Source: Stenotrophomonas africana (GTDB lineage: Bacteria; Pseudomonadota; Gammaproteobacteria; Xanthomonadales; Xanthomonadaceae). Taken from it: a stretch of 64,000 nucleotides of DNA. The notes under the pieces are model-generated. The model worked only from the letters and a program-made list of their open reading frames with translations. It was not told the DNA's origin and did not search any database. The stretch is from positions 1 to 64,000 of the forward strand of contig NZ_JABEME010000004.1 of assembly GCF_013004645.1 (NCBI RefSeq). The letters are read 5' to 3'. Below, piece after piece: positions 36,450 to 44,994 of this stretch (within the stretch, counting starts at the first letter, position 1; every line of letters begins with the position of its first letter). Position numbers and translations under genes: made by a program.

Positions 36450-37220
36450 CTACGCCCAGGCACATTGTGATCGGTGCCAGGCTAGCGAGTCAGGGCTGAC
36501 CGAAAGTGTCGCTGATACTGGAGACGCCAGTTCCTTGCCGACAAGGTCGCTATAGCTTGATTGGTGCAATGCAGGGGCCAGGGACATCTGCAGGGACGTC
36601 GGGTCCACGGCGATAAGGTAGAGGTCAAAAAGGGTATGAACGTCTGCGCGCAACAGAAGACCGTTGCTGACCACGCTACTCGACTGGCCGGAATAGGGGC
36701 GGATGTGGGCCGCCTCAAGCGCATCGACCACATCGCACCCAGTCATCGCACACCGACCGCCGTATGCGTCCAGCAGTGCCTTGCGGAAGGCAGGCTGCCC
36801 GCGGCGCCGAACGATAGCTGCCAGCACACGCCGCCTCTCGTCCACCTCGTCTGTTGGGGAGAAACTGCCAGATGCCTCTGCCGCTTTGGCCTCCTGCTGC
36901 AACAGCCCTCTTGTAGGACCAGAGACCGACGTGAGCGTCTCACCGGAAAGCCCGAGGAGCTTGGCAAGTTTCGGCTCAACCTTTGCACCCACGTTCGATG
37001 CTGGAAGAAGCCCGGGTAGCCAGGGCTTGCCTGCCTGATCCAGAACGTGGGAGATGTTCTGCATGCGGTACTCCCAGGCCTTGGACGTACGCCCGTGGCG
37101 GGCGGCCAGTTCCCGATAGACCCTTGCCTTCTCAAGGGCTGATCCATTGGCAAGACGGGCCTCCATTTGGCGATACGCCTCAACGGCAGCAGCCAATTCG
37201 TCTTCAGTCCACCTACTCAC
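36450..37220 (-). CDS. HNH endonuclease
   Basis: Protein of 256 residues. The C-terminal HNH domain reads FRKALLDAYGGRCAMTGCDV, then EAAHIRPYSG, NGLLLRADVHTLFD, with the zinc-type Cys pair (RCAMTGC), the first His (AAHI), Asn and last His in order. The N-terminal part is a helical domain with a SANT/Myb-like look (DELAAAVEAYRQM and ARHGRTSKAWEYRMQNISHVL). It lies upstream of the XRE-methyltransferase-nuclease operon on the same strand and may be a McrA-like or auxiliary restriction nuclease. Confidence 0.82.
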   Translation of the reverse strand: MSRWTEDELAAAVEAYRQMEARLANGSALEKARVYRELAARHGRTSKAWEYRMQNISHVLDQAGKPWLPGLLPASNVGAKVEPKLAKLLGLSGETLTSVSGPTRGLLQQEAKAAEASGSFSPTDEVDERRRVLAAIVRRRGQPAFRKALLDAYGGRCAMTGCDVVDALEAAHIRPYSGQSSSVVSNGLLLRADVHTLFDLYLIAVDPTSLQMSLAPALHQSSYSDLVGKELASPVSATLSVSPDSLAWHRSQCAWA

Positions 37221-37387
37221 AGCCTTCCCCTATCCGCGACCGCACGTGGCGTTCTGGGGAAAGTATGCCGTAAACGACACAATGAGCCGCTAATGGCTTG
37301 AGGCGGAGGAGCGTAGTGTGCCAGCGCAAACCGCAGACTGTTCAGGCCCCTCGATGCGTCTTGTATGTGGAGCTCAGTTGCAAAGCC

Positions 37388-37744
37388 CTAATCGCCCGGA
37401 AGTAGTCGGCTACTCCAGCGCTGGAGTAGAGGTTGAACGCAAGGCGTCTCACTGGCTTGGCCTGTGAAGCCTAGGATGAGCAACTGTGATGATGAGTTGT
37501 CCACCAGCAGAGCGGGCTCGCCTCGGCAAGTGAGCTCGAAGTACCTTGCTTCGAAGCGCCCGGTGCCGAGCGTTGCATCTTCAGCCGCTAGGCTTAGGGC
37601 CTCCTCGCGCATGACAGCAAATTCGGTAGCCGAGAGCTTGGGGTAGATCTTCAGCTCCAAATCGTCTTTGGGCAGGTGGCAGTGGGCGAGCGCTGAACCA
37701 ATCAGCGCTGCCAAGCACAGTACTGCGTACGTCAGAGACTTCAT
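37388..37744 (-). CDS. small secreted protein, function unknown
   Basis: Protein of 118 residues with a signal peptide ending SALAHC and three cysteines in the mature part. No family recognised. It sits between the restriction cluster and the effector region, so a periplasmic immunity role is possible but there is no direct evidence. Codon use is mixed. Confidence 0.6.
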   Translation of the reverse strand: MKSLTYAVLCLAALIGSALAHCHLPKDDLELKIYPKLSATEFAVMREEALSLAAEDATLGTGRFEARYFELTCRGEPALLVDNSSSQLLILGFTGQASETPCVQPLLQRWSSRLLPGD

Positions 37745-37831
37745 TGGAAGTCCTGCAGATCAGAGGCGAACGGACAACGGGGCCGCGACGACAGCCCACA
37801 GCCTATTGCTTTGAGGTTCAAGCCTTGGGCG

Positions 37832-38200
37832 CTACTCCCGCACGTGCAACCGCTCAGCCACTTGCGCGGTCAACGCCACACACGCCATCTTCAACCCTTC
37901 CATCACCCGATCCCCGAGGTACTCCTCGGGCGCGCCGTTCTGCCGAGTCCGCTCCGCAGCCAACATCAGCTCCGCCACCACGCGCAGCCCGGCCAGCGCG
38001 CAATCCGCATCCGCCAGTTGAAGACAACGCCCAGGCAGTTGATGCCGCTCCGGCCAAGGCTGGCCGTCCGCAGCCGCACCAGTGCCGATGCGATGCAACG
38101 TGGCGACGAAGGCGTTGGGATCGATGGATCGTTCGCGGTCGGGTTCGGTGTTGTCCGGATCGTACTGCGCGTGCAGGGAACGGAAGTCCGATGTGTTCAT
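37832..38200 (-). CDS. small acidic protein downstream of a structured leader
   Basis: Protein of 122 residues without signal peptide or membrane segment. The N-terminal third is polar (FRSLHAQYDPDNTEPDRE); the C-terminal half is helical, rich in Ala and Leu, with ALAGLRVVAELMLAAE and LKMACVALTAQVAERL. The ATG at 38200 has CGGAG upstream; the frame stays open to 38443 but that part is the palindrome-rich putative RNA and is not credible as protein. The helical pattern recalls small DUF3077-like proteins of pseudomonads, low confidence. Function unknown. Confidence 0.65.
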   Translation of the reverse strand: MNTSDFRSLHAQYDPDNTEPDRERSIDPNAFVATLHRIGTGAAADGQPWPERHQLPGRCLQLADADCALAGLRVVAELMLAAERTRQNGAPEEYLGDRVMEGLKMACVALTAQVAERLHVRE

Positions 38201-38230
38201 GGCAATGCTCCGTACAGGACAGACAGCAGC

Positions 38231-38465
38231 GCCACCGATAAAAGTGGCGGACGATGCGAGGCTCGAAAACCGGTCAACAACCAATCCGGCGGGTCCGAAG
38301 ACCCCCACGCACCGCCCGCCATGGACCGCGAACGGATTGCCAGCCGGCGTCACACGAACGTGACGCCGGCTGGCAAGCGCAAACACATGGTTGTTGACCG
38401 GGTTTTCGACGCCCGTGCCACCCTGTGTGAGGTGGCATGCCAAGGTGTACTCGCATGGCTGCGAG
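38231..38465 (-). ncRNA. putative multi-hairpin structured RNA/leader
   Basis: Perfect or near-perfect complementary arms are stacked in one segment: GCCAC/GTGGC (38231-38248); a 20/21-nt outer stem (38264-38283 with 38388-38408, one bulged base); inside it GGGTC-CGAA-GACCC (38291-38304), which competes with GGCGGG/CCCGCC (38288-38293 with 38315-38320), and a perfect 15-bp stem (38339-38353 with 38360-38374, loop ACGAAC); then TGCCACC/GGTGGCA (38416-38437) and CTCGCA/TGCGAG (38450-38465). The strand is inferred from the small gene that follows at 38200 on the minus strand. Not a SMAG element. Confidence 0.6.
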
Positions 38466-38686
38466 ATGCCAAGAAACCGTAGGCCGCAGAGGCCGCAAAT
38501 GCTGACGCTTACGGCATTGTTGCATGGCGCACGCGCGACAGAACCCTTGCGGTGCAGCGGTTGGGGCCGTTGTTAAGCTACCGCCCGAATGCGCTTCAAA
38601 AAGTACGGTTTGCAGCCGTGTAGGATCCCAAAAGCGACACCTAGCCCGCCGAGCTGATACGTGCAGCGGGCCGATTGCGACACAGC

Positions 38687-38902
38687 TTAACTTTGCAGCG
38701 CCACGCCCGGCCGTGGCCACAGTGCATCGTCGCGCTCCAGGTCGTAGTCGCTGCCGAACGCCAGGGCAGCCTCACGCGGCGGAAGGTCTGTGTAGCAGCC
38801 CAGCAGGTATTCATCCATGCCGGCATCGCGATGGTCGATGGCGAACAGGCGGAGGAGCTCCTTGTCGAAGGCTTCCAGCCATGCGGGGTCGATCTTGGTC
38901 AT
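38687..38902 (-). CDS. small protein, intact member of a duplicated family
   Basis: Protein of 71 residues. GGAGG lies 6 bases before the ATG at 38902, which is better placed than the ATG two codons upstream (38908). The C-terminal part, from IDHRDAGMDEYLLGCYTDLPP, recurs in the truncated copy at 39799-39969. It is divergent from the DUF1629 gene at 39098. No known family; the acidic sequence and conserved LGCY-DLPP-EA core suggest a small binding protein. Confidence 0.65.
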   Translation of the reverse strand: MTKIDPAWLEAFDKELLRLFAIDHRDAGMDEYLLGCYTDLPPREAALAFGSDYDLERDDALWPRPGVALQS

Positions 38903-39097
38903 GGGCATCCTCCAGTGGGGGAGGGAGAATGGTCTGCCTCCATCTCAGAGGATGCGATGGAGGGCACAATCTGCCTCTCAGTCATCACTGGGCGGCATCA
39001 GCGGAAACCGTGAGCCTGTCGCTGCCTCGAAACGACCATGCCAAGAGGGGTAAGCTCCATCTGCGGTGTCATTGAAGCGAATCCAGGGACGCAGGAG

Positions 39098-39739
39098 ATG
39101 AAGCAAAGCCCCATCCAAGGCCCTCAAGCGGGCCAGTTCTACTTGTTCTCACCAGATCTGGAAAGCAGCCGTCCTTTCCGGGGCGCCGAGGTTGAGAACC
39201 TGTCGGTGTTGCTCGATCCACCGCGCATCATTCTGCGCCCGGACAATGGGGGTTTCCCGGCGCTTCGCGAGAAGCCACGCATCGTCTTCGATGCTTTCAA
39301 GGGCCCTGAGCCACGTGATCTGGAGGGCGGCTTCAGCGGCTACTGGCTCGTCTCGGAACGGCTGTGGCAGGTGATGAAATCCGTGGATCCGCATGCGTTC
39401 GACTTTGTTGAGTGTGATGTCCGCCTGGCCGATGGCACACCTATGCCACGGCGTTTCCTGTGCGACGTGATGCGTGAACTGGACGCGATAGACGAGGAGC
39501 ATTCAAGGCTTGATATCGAGATCGATGAGGACTTCGTCAACGGAAAGTTCTATTCGATTGCAGGCGGGGCGAGTCTGGCCATTCGCTCTGAGGTGGTGCG
39601 AGATGGGCATGTCTTCCTGACTCCATTCAGCACCTTCGTGATCGCGAGCCGCGAATTTGTTGATGCAGTTCACGCGGCGGGGCTTCCCGCGAATCCTCGG
39701 GATAGCGGCATCTCCTTCGTGGACGCTGCGGCAATCTGA
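39098..39739 (+). CDS. DUF1629 (Imm11-type) immunity-like protein, copy 1
   Basis: Protein of 213 residues. The DUF1629/Imm11 fold is suggested by GGFSGYWLVSERLWQVMKSVDPHAF, with the family's conserved Gly-rich start and V-D-P core, and NGKFYSIAGGASL. Imm11 proteins occur with polymorphic toxins as cytoplasmic immunity factors. It is paralogous to the gene at 40148 over the whole length. The ATG at 39098 has GGAG-like sequence upstream and aligns with the paralogue's start. It lies upstream of the AHH-like effector gene. Confidence 0.75.
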   Translation: MKQSPIQGPQAGQFYLFSPDLESSRPFRGAEVENLSVLLDPPRIILRPDNGGFPALREKPRIVFDAFKGPEPRDLEGGFSGYWLVSERLWQVMKSVDPHAFDFVECDVRLADGTPMPRRFLCDVMRELDAIDEEHSRLDIEIDEDFVNGKFYSIAGGASLAIRSEVVRDGHVFLTPFSTFVIASREFVDAVHAAGLPANPRDSGISFVDAAAI

Positions 39740-39798
39740 CCTTAGGGAGCAGACAACTGATGGCAAACCAGTTGCGACGTGTTGAACAGCCGCACGGT

Positions 39799-39969
39799 TC
39801 AGTCAGGCACGCCCGGCTGTAGCCGCTGCCCATCGTCCGGCTCCACGTCGTAGTTGCTGCCGAACACCAGGACTGCCTCGTGCGGTGGAAGGTCCGCGTA
39901 GCAGCCCAGCGGGTGGTCGTCCAAGCCGACCTGGCTATTGTCGATGACGACCGAGTGAAGGGCTCCCAT
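39799..39969 (-). pseudogene. truncated copy of the 38687-38902 gene
   Basis: Open frame of 56 residues from ATG 39969 containing VIDNSQVGLDDHPLGCYADL and a following LPPHEAVLVFGSNYDVE segment, matching the last 50 residues of the intact copy. A stop (TAG) stands four codons upstream in frame, and no equivalent of the first 20 residues is visible, so the 5' end has been lost. It may still be translated. Confidence 0.65.
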
Positions 39970-40147
39970 TGGACGGGTGATCTACGTGTAATGGATCTTG
40001 TTGTCATCCGATTTCCGGCTGCTGCAGACCGGGTTACAGGAAGTATGCCCATTCAGCACGTATCTTTAGGATTGCGAGTATTGCTCCGTGAGCGGCCCCC
40101 GGTAAGCTGTGTCCAGTGCAGGAATCAGAATGAGATGGAGATAGCGC

Positions 40148-40786
40148 ATGGATTCGACCTCAGCTAATCGCCCCCGGAAGGGGGAGTTCTTTCTCCTTGA
40201 GGCCGGTGCAATCAGCGGCCCTGCATGCGGGGTCGTCTTCGAGAATCTGGATCGTCTGCTGTCTCCTCCCCGCATGATCCTGCTACCAGAGGAGGGGGGC
40301 ATTCCACCACTCCGCGAAGTTCCGCGATTGGCTTTCAATCCCAGCATGGGCGCACCGCCGCGGGATCTGGAGCCGGGATTCAGCGGATACTGGCTCGTCT
40401 CGAAACGACTGCATGACGTGATGATTTCCGTTGATCCTCACGCCTTTGCCTTTGCGGAGATTGACTATCGGCTGGAAGATGGCAGCCAAGGCGACCGCCG
40501 CTACTTGTGCACTGTGATCCGGGTAGTTGATGCGTTGGACGAAGGTGCTTCCAAGCTCTTTATTGATACCTCCGAAGATTTCATCAACGGGAAGTTCTAC
40601 GATCTTGGCGGTGGTGCAAGTGTGACGTTTGATCGTGGCGCGCTCGGCCAGGCGCACGTCTTCAAGACACCTTATACAGCCTCTGTCTTTTGCGACCACG
40701 TGTTCAAAGACGCAGTGGAAAGCGCTGGCGTGGCTACTGACAATGATGCCGATGGCATGTGGTTTATTGACGCTGCAGATATCTAG
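40148..40786 (+). CDS. DUF1629 (Imm11-type) immunity-like protein, copy 2
   Basis: Protein of 212 residues, paralogue of the gene at 39098: shared GFSGYWLVSKRL, SVDPHAFAF, DFINGKFYDLGGGAS and the C-terminal FIDAADI versus FVDAAAI. It ends 37 bp before the effector gene on the same strand, so it is the most likely cytoplasmic immunity protein for that effector's nuclease-like domain. The two copies have diverged considerably, which suggests different cognate toxins or decoy function. Confidence 0.77.
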   Translation: MDSTSANRPRKGEFFLLEAGAISGPACGVVFENLDRLLSPPRMILLPEEGGIPPLREVPRLAFNPSMGAPPRDLEPGFSGYWLVSKRLHDVMISVDPHAFAFAEIDYRLEDGSQGDRRYLCTVIRVVDALDEGASKLFIDTSEDFINGKFYDLGGGASVTFDRGALGQAHVFKTPYTASVFCDHVFKDAVESAGVATDNDADGMWFIDAADI

Positions 40787-40823
40787 CCGCGTTGCAGCTG
40801 CTGAGCAGGAAGGAGCCTGATCG

Positions 40824-43800
40824 ATGCCTCGCAACGGACCTGACTTTCAAGAGCATCACGCGATCGAGCAGCGTACGCTAGCGCGTAGCCCACTGCTCAG
40901 GATGCTCGCCGACTCCGGTCATTTTGATATCCACGCCCCGGAGAATCGGATCTTTCTCCCGGCTGATCCGGCGTTTGCTCAAACGCTGGGAATCACTCCG
41001 CACAGTGGTGGCCCTATCGCCGACTATCAGATCGGCCTCCTGCAACGTTTGCGTCGCTTGGAGCAGACGCCCGACGGAGTGGCCGCGTTAAACGGAGACG
41101 CTGCGGCACAGGCGCGGATTTCCGGGCGGGTAGAGGCACTGCGCGACACGGTACGGGTCGGCCTGATCAATGGTGATCTCTACACCAACGCTCCCTATGG
41201 TCTAAAGCCTGACGATATTCGGCCACAGGTTCAGAGCTTCTTCTTCAACGAAGCCCGTTATGGCCAGTTGAACGCTCCCCAGCTTCAACAGCTTAGGAGC
41301 TTCACGCCGATCGATAGCGGCTGGGCGGGTGTTACTCATTCGGAGCATCGTGTAGTGGCCACGCTCCGGCACATTCAGTCATCTCCCAATCCGTTAACAC
41401 GTGGAGGTGGAGCGGAGTTGCAGCGTCAAGGCCTTTCGGAGGCAATCTCCAGCGCCTACCACGGTGGCAGGCTGAGCATATCCTCAGAGGGAGTCCTGAT
41501 AGTTGAGAATGCTCTGGGTAAGGAAGCGGCAGACCCATTGCGCGTTCCGCAAGGTCAGCGAGGATTTGCAACTACCAGCATCCTCCTCGGCGAAGCCTCC
41601 ACCAGCCAACTGATCCGCTCCGGCGGCCTGCTCGCCTCCGGCGCCGACGCCGTTATCACCGCCCGCCGCACCTCGCAGTTGCTGGAAGAGGGCAACGGCA
41701 CCGCCGCCCAGTCCGAGCTCACCCATGCCTTGGCGCGCAACGGCGGTGGCTGGGTCGGTGGCATGGCCACCGCGTCGGTGATCGGCACCTCCAGCTTCGT
41801 CCCTGCGGCCATCGTCGCGGGCGATGCGCTGCTGATGAGCAAGGCGTTCGACAAGGGCGCCGATCTGCTCGACAACCGCGCCGTCTACCGGCAGACCGAC
41901 AAGGCCGATGTCACATGGCAGTTCGATGGCCGCAACTGGCAGCGCCAGGCGGTTATGGACAGCACAGGCGACGGCCTGGGCAATCCGGCTGAGCGCAGTG
42001 TGGGTGCCAGTTACGAGAAGGCCCGCGAGCTGGGCGCATACGCCCACGTAAAAGCGGTAGAGCTGGCGCTGGGCAAGGCGCCGCCGCCGCAGGATCCTTT
42101 CAGCATCCCGGCGAAGGACGGCGAGGGCCGTCTGGACAATCCCAACTGGCACCGCGATGCGCAGACCGAGCAGTGGACCCGGCAGGTCAAGATCGGTGTG
42201 TCCGGCGCCAACGACCGGGGAGTGTATGAGACGCAGACCGCCAGCCCCGAGCGCGCCAACGAGTTGAATCGCGAGGCGGTGCAGCGCATCGAGAACAACA
42301 TCGCCAATGGCAAGGCCGCCATTGCCGCCAGCTACCTGGAGACCTACGCCACTACCCGCGCCAGCGACTTCGTGCCGCTGGTGCCGGAAGCGGTGGAGCA
42401 GGCGCGTGCCAGGCCCGACGCCATCCAGGGCTCGGACAACCAGCTTTACCAGCGCGATGAAGAAGGGCAATGGCACCACGCTGGCCAGATCGCGCAGGGG
42501 AACATGGCGCTGGAGCTGGAACTAACCCGCACCATCCAGCAGCCGTCGCTCGATCAGTTCAACCAGACTATTGCCGCATTGGAATCGCGGCCGCTGCCGT
42601 CTGCGGCGGAGGTGAACCAGAACGAGCTGCGCCACAGCTACTACGCTGCGGGCGTTGCGCTGTCACCGGCGTGGGAGCAGGCCATTGCGCTGGCCACGGC
42701 GCGCACGCGCGAGCAGCACGGCATAACCGGGGCCACGCTGCAGGAGCTGGGGCCTGTAGCCGAGGGCAACGCGGGCGCCTCCCGGCCCATCACGCATTAC
42801 CAAGTGGGTCAGGATGGCGTGGCGCGCGCCGTCGCGACCACCAGTACGCAGGAGCTGCAGGCCGCATGGAATGAGGTGCGGGCGCGTGCCAATGAGCAGG
42901 CGCCGGTGCCGGACTCACCCGAGCTGCGCATTGCAGCGCTGTCGGCGGGTGAGCAGGAGGCGTACCGGCAGGCAATGCAGGAGGCAAATCGGCTGGGTGC
43001 TGCGCAGGTGGATGCTGGGCAGGCTGCCCGAGCGGCCGCGCAGGTGGCACATGGCGACAAGCCATCCGAGCAGGGCGGGAACGTGGAAGAGCGGCCCGAA
43101 GAGCCGGCGACTGCGCAGCCCATTGCGCCTGCGGCGGTAGCGGTCACGCCAGCGGTAGCGGTCGCACCACCACCTACGCCCGCGCCACAGGACAAGCCCG
43201 CGCCTCAACGGCACGCCGAGCAGCGGGATCCGCCGCGGCGTGAGGCGGAGCCGCAACCTCAGCCCCATCCAAACAGCGAGGCGCCCACCGAAAGCCGTAC
43301 CGCTTCACAGACGCCGGAGCCCGCTGGGCCGATGCAGGCACACACGGCCGCACCTGAGCGCGCGACGCCACATGCCGCCGCGCCTCTGGATGCGGCAACG
43401 CAGGCGATGCCCACGCAGCGCACAGAGCAGGTACCGGAGCCGGAGCGGATGGCCGCGGTGCCTGCGGTTGCTCCCACGCCAAAGCAGGACATGGCAGTTC
43501 AGGAGGTGGAACCGGTGCCCTTCAAGGAGCCGCTGCCTGCTGAGCCTGCGCGCGATCCATGGCCTTTGGAGCAGGAGGCGGCACAACACGTGCCAGAGCC
43601 CGAACCGGCGCCATTGGATGACCTCCAGCCCGTCACTGCGGCTTTCACTGTTCCTGCCGAGCCCACGACAGCGCCAGGCCCTGAGCCAGCCGCGCCCGCA
43701 CCGGATGAGCCATCGGGCCGGCACCGGGCGCTGCAGGATCCCACGCAGCCCGGCCACCCCGATCATGCGCTGTATCGGCAGATCCGCGAGGGCGTGGAAG

Positions 43801-44168
43801 CGCTGGACGCCAAGCACGGCCGCAGCTTCGACGAAGTCAGCGAACGCATGACGGCCAGCCTTCTGGTACTGGCCAAGGACAACGACCTGGACCGGGTGGA
43901 CCATGTTCTAGTGAGCAACGCCACGCGTGAACACCCGGCTGGGCACACGCTGTTCGTGGTGCAGGGTGAGCCCAGCAATCCGGCCCATCAGCGCGCTGCG
44001 ATGCCTACCGAGATAGCGGCGCAGACACCGGTGGAGGAATCACTGCAGCAGTTCGATGCGGTCAGCCGTGAAGCACATCAGCGTGCGCTTGCCGATCAGA
44101 TGGACCAGCAGCTGGAAGATCAGCGGGTGCAGCACGACATACAGATTCGTGCGGCCAGCGGGGGATGA
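40824..44168 (+). CDS. XVIPCD type IV secretion effector with AHH-like nuclease N-terminus
   Basis: Protein of 1114 residues. The N-terminus (about 1-85) resembles the AHH nuclease family: E-H11-H12-A, PENRIFLP and PHSGGP followed by a helix with DYQIGLLQRL. A conserved middle (about 245-780) is Ala-rich with a hydrophobic stretch (GGMATASVIGTSSFVPAAIV). Residues about 780-965 are Pro/Glu-rich linker. The C-terminus (about 970-1080) is a complete XVIPCD ending in a Gln-rich tail (DQMDQQLEDQRVQ), the VirD4 secretion signal of Xanthomonadales T4SS toxins. Codon use shifts around position 41560, between the N-terminal and conserved parts, as in modular toxins. No signal peptide. Confidence 0.85.
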   Translation: MPRNGPDFQEHHAIEQRTLARSPLLRMLADSGHFDIHAPENRIFLPADPAFAQTLGITPHSGGPIADYQIGLLQRLRRLEQTPDGVAALNGDAAAQARISGRVEALRDTVRVGLINGDLYTNAPYGLKPDDIRPQVQSFFFNEARYGQLNAPQLQQLRSFTPIDSGWAGVTHSEHRVVATLRHIQSSPNPLTRGGGAELQRQGLSEAISSAYHGGRLSISSEGVLIVENALGKEAADPLRVPQGQRGFATTSILLGEASTSQLIRSGGLLASGADAVITARRTSQLLEEGNGTAAQSELTHALARNGGGWVGGMATASVIGTSSFVPAAIVAGDALLMSKAFDKGADLLDNRAVYRQTDKADVTWQFDGRNWQRQAVMDSTGDGLGNPAERSVGASYEKARELGAYAHVKAVELALGKAPPPQDPFSIPAKDGEGRLDNPNWHRDAQTEQWTRQVKIGVSGANDRGVYETQTASPERANELNREAVQRIENNIANGKAAIAASYLETYATTRASDFVPLVPEAVEQARARPDAIQGSDNQLYQRDEEGQWHHAGQIAQGNMALELELTRTIQQPSLDQFNQTIAALESRPLPSAAEVNQNELRHSYYAAGVALSPAWEQAIALATARTREQHGITGATLQELGPVAEGNAGASRPITHYQVGQDGVARAVATTSTQELQAAWNEVRARANEQAPVPDSPELRIAALSAGEQEAYRQAMQEANRLGAAQVDAGQAARAAAQVAHGDKPSEQGGNVEERPEEPATAQPIAPAAVAVTPAVAVAPPPTPAPQDKPAPQRHAEQRDPPRREAEPQPQPHPNSEAPTESRTASQTPEPAGPMQAHTAAPERATPHAAAPLDAATQAMPTQRTEQVPEPERMAAVPAVAPTPKQDMAVQEVEPVPFKEPLPAEPARDPWPLEQEAAQHVPEPEPAPLDDLQPVTAAFTVPAEPTTAPGPEPAAPAPDEPSGRHRALQDPTQPGHPDHALYRQIREGVEALDAKHGRSFDEVSERMTASLLVLAKDNDLDRVDHVLVSNATREHPAGHTLFVVQGEPSNPAHQRAAMPTEIAAQTPVEESLQQFDAVSREAHQRALADQMDQQLEDQRVQHDIQIRAASGG

Positions 44169-44211
44169 GCAAGGCACGCGCTGCACTGGCGACCTGCACG
44201 GAGGACTGAAG

Positions 44212-44850
44212 ATGACGCCACATGGAAAACGCCGGATCTGCATGCTCGCTGGACTGCTCGTTCTTCTGGCTACGGCGTGCCGACCCGAGGCGGCTCGCGA
44301 CGCAGGCTCGATCGCAGAGGCCCATCGTCCGGATCTGGTGCCGCTTGTGCGCGCCATGCCCACCTCGTCAATGGATGAACCATTGGCGGTGGAATTCGAT
44401 GTGGATGTTCCCAGCAGGAATTCCTCTCCGACGCTCATGATCGGCATTCGGGTCAATCGTACGGACGACATCGCGGCATTGGAGGCACTGGTCGATGTTC
44501 AGGCATCCGGGTTCCAGGCCAACGTCTCCATGGAGCGCCTGGAATCGAGTGGATGGACGGACGTGCCGTTGCTCCGGCTGGAATCCATCATTGGGGAACC
44601 TACCCGGACGATTCCCATCCCCGCCGATGGTCGAGTAACCAGCGCGTGGCTGGACGATGCTGACGTACTGGCGCTGCAGAATGCTGGGCTGGAACGACCC
44701 GGTGATACCTACGCACAGCTGGCCTTCGCATGGGCACGCAATCCCTCGCCGGGCCGATACCGGGTTGAAGTGCAACTGCATTCGCCTCTGACGCAGCTTG
44801 ATCCGTATCACCCCGAACTGCTGATTGCCTACCTGCGCAGGCCCAAGTAG
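44212..44850 (+). CDS. lipoprotein, candidate T4SS immunity protein
   Basis: Protein of 212 residues with a lipobox LLATAC (Cys20) and a mature part rich in beta-strand-like segments (LAVEFDVDVP, LMIGIRVNRT). GGAGG precedes the ATG at good distance. In Xanthomonadales, immunity proteins against wall-attacking T4SS effectors are typically periplasmic lipoproteins encoded next to the effector. Here it lies 43 bp after one effector and 144 bp before another; the second, with a predicted peptidoglycan peptidase domain, is the likelier partner. No sequence family is recognised. Confidence 0.7.
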   Translation: MTPHGKRRICMLAGLLVLLATACRPEAARDAGSIAEAHRPDLVPLVRAMPTSSMDEPLAVEFDVDVPSRNSSPTLMIGIRVNRTDDIAALEALVDVQASGFQANVSMERLESSGWTDVPLLRLESIIGEPTRTIPIPADGRVTSAWLDDADVLALQNAGLERPGDTYAQLAFAWARNPSPGRYRVEVQLHSPLTQLDPYHPELLIAYLRRPK

Positions 44851-44994
44851 CGAAGCAGTCAGCTTCTTGGATTGCTGGCTGGTTCACACATTCAGCATGC
44901 CAGTCGTGGCCCCAACTTTGTCCTCCACCTACCGCCCATCCCACCTATGCCATCATCCGGCCAGGACCGCAGCACCCATCAAGGCTGAACAGGC

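Noticed and set aside
38201..38443. Extension of the 122-residue protein by 81 residues through the palindromic region
   Set aside because: The extra part is a translation of stacked inverted repeats, and a ribosome site sits directly before the internal ATG at 38200.
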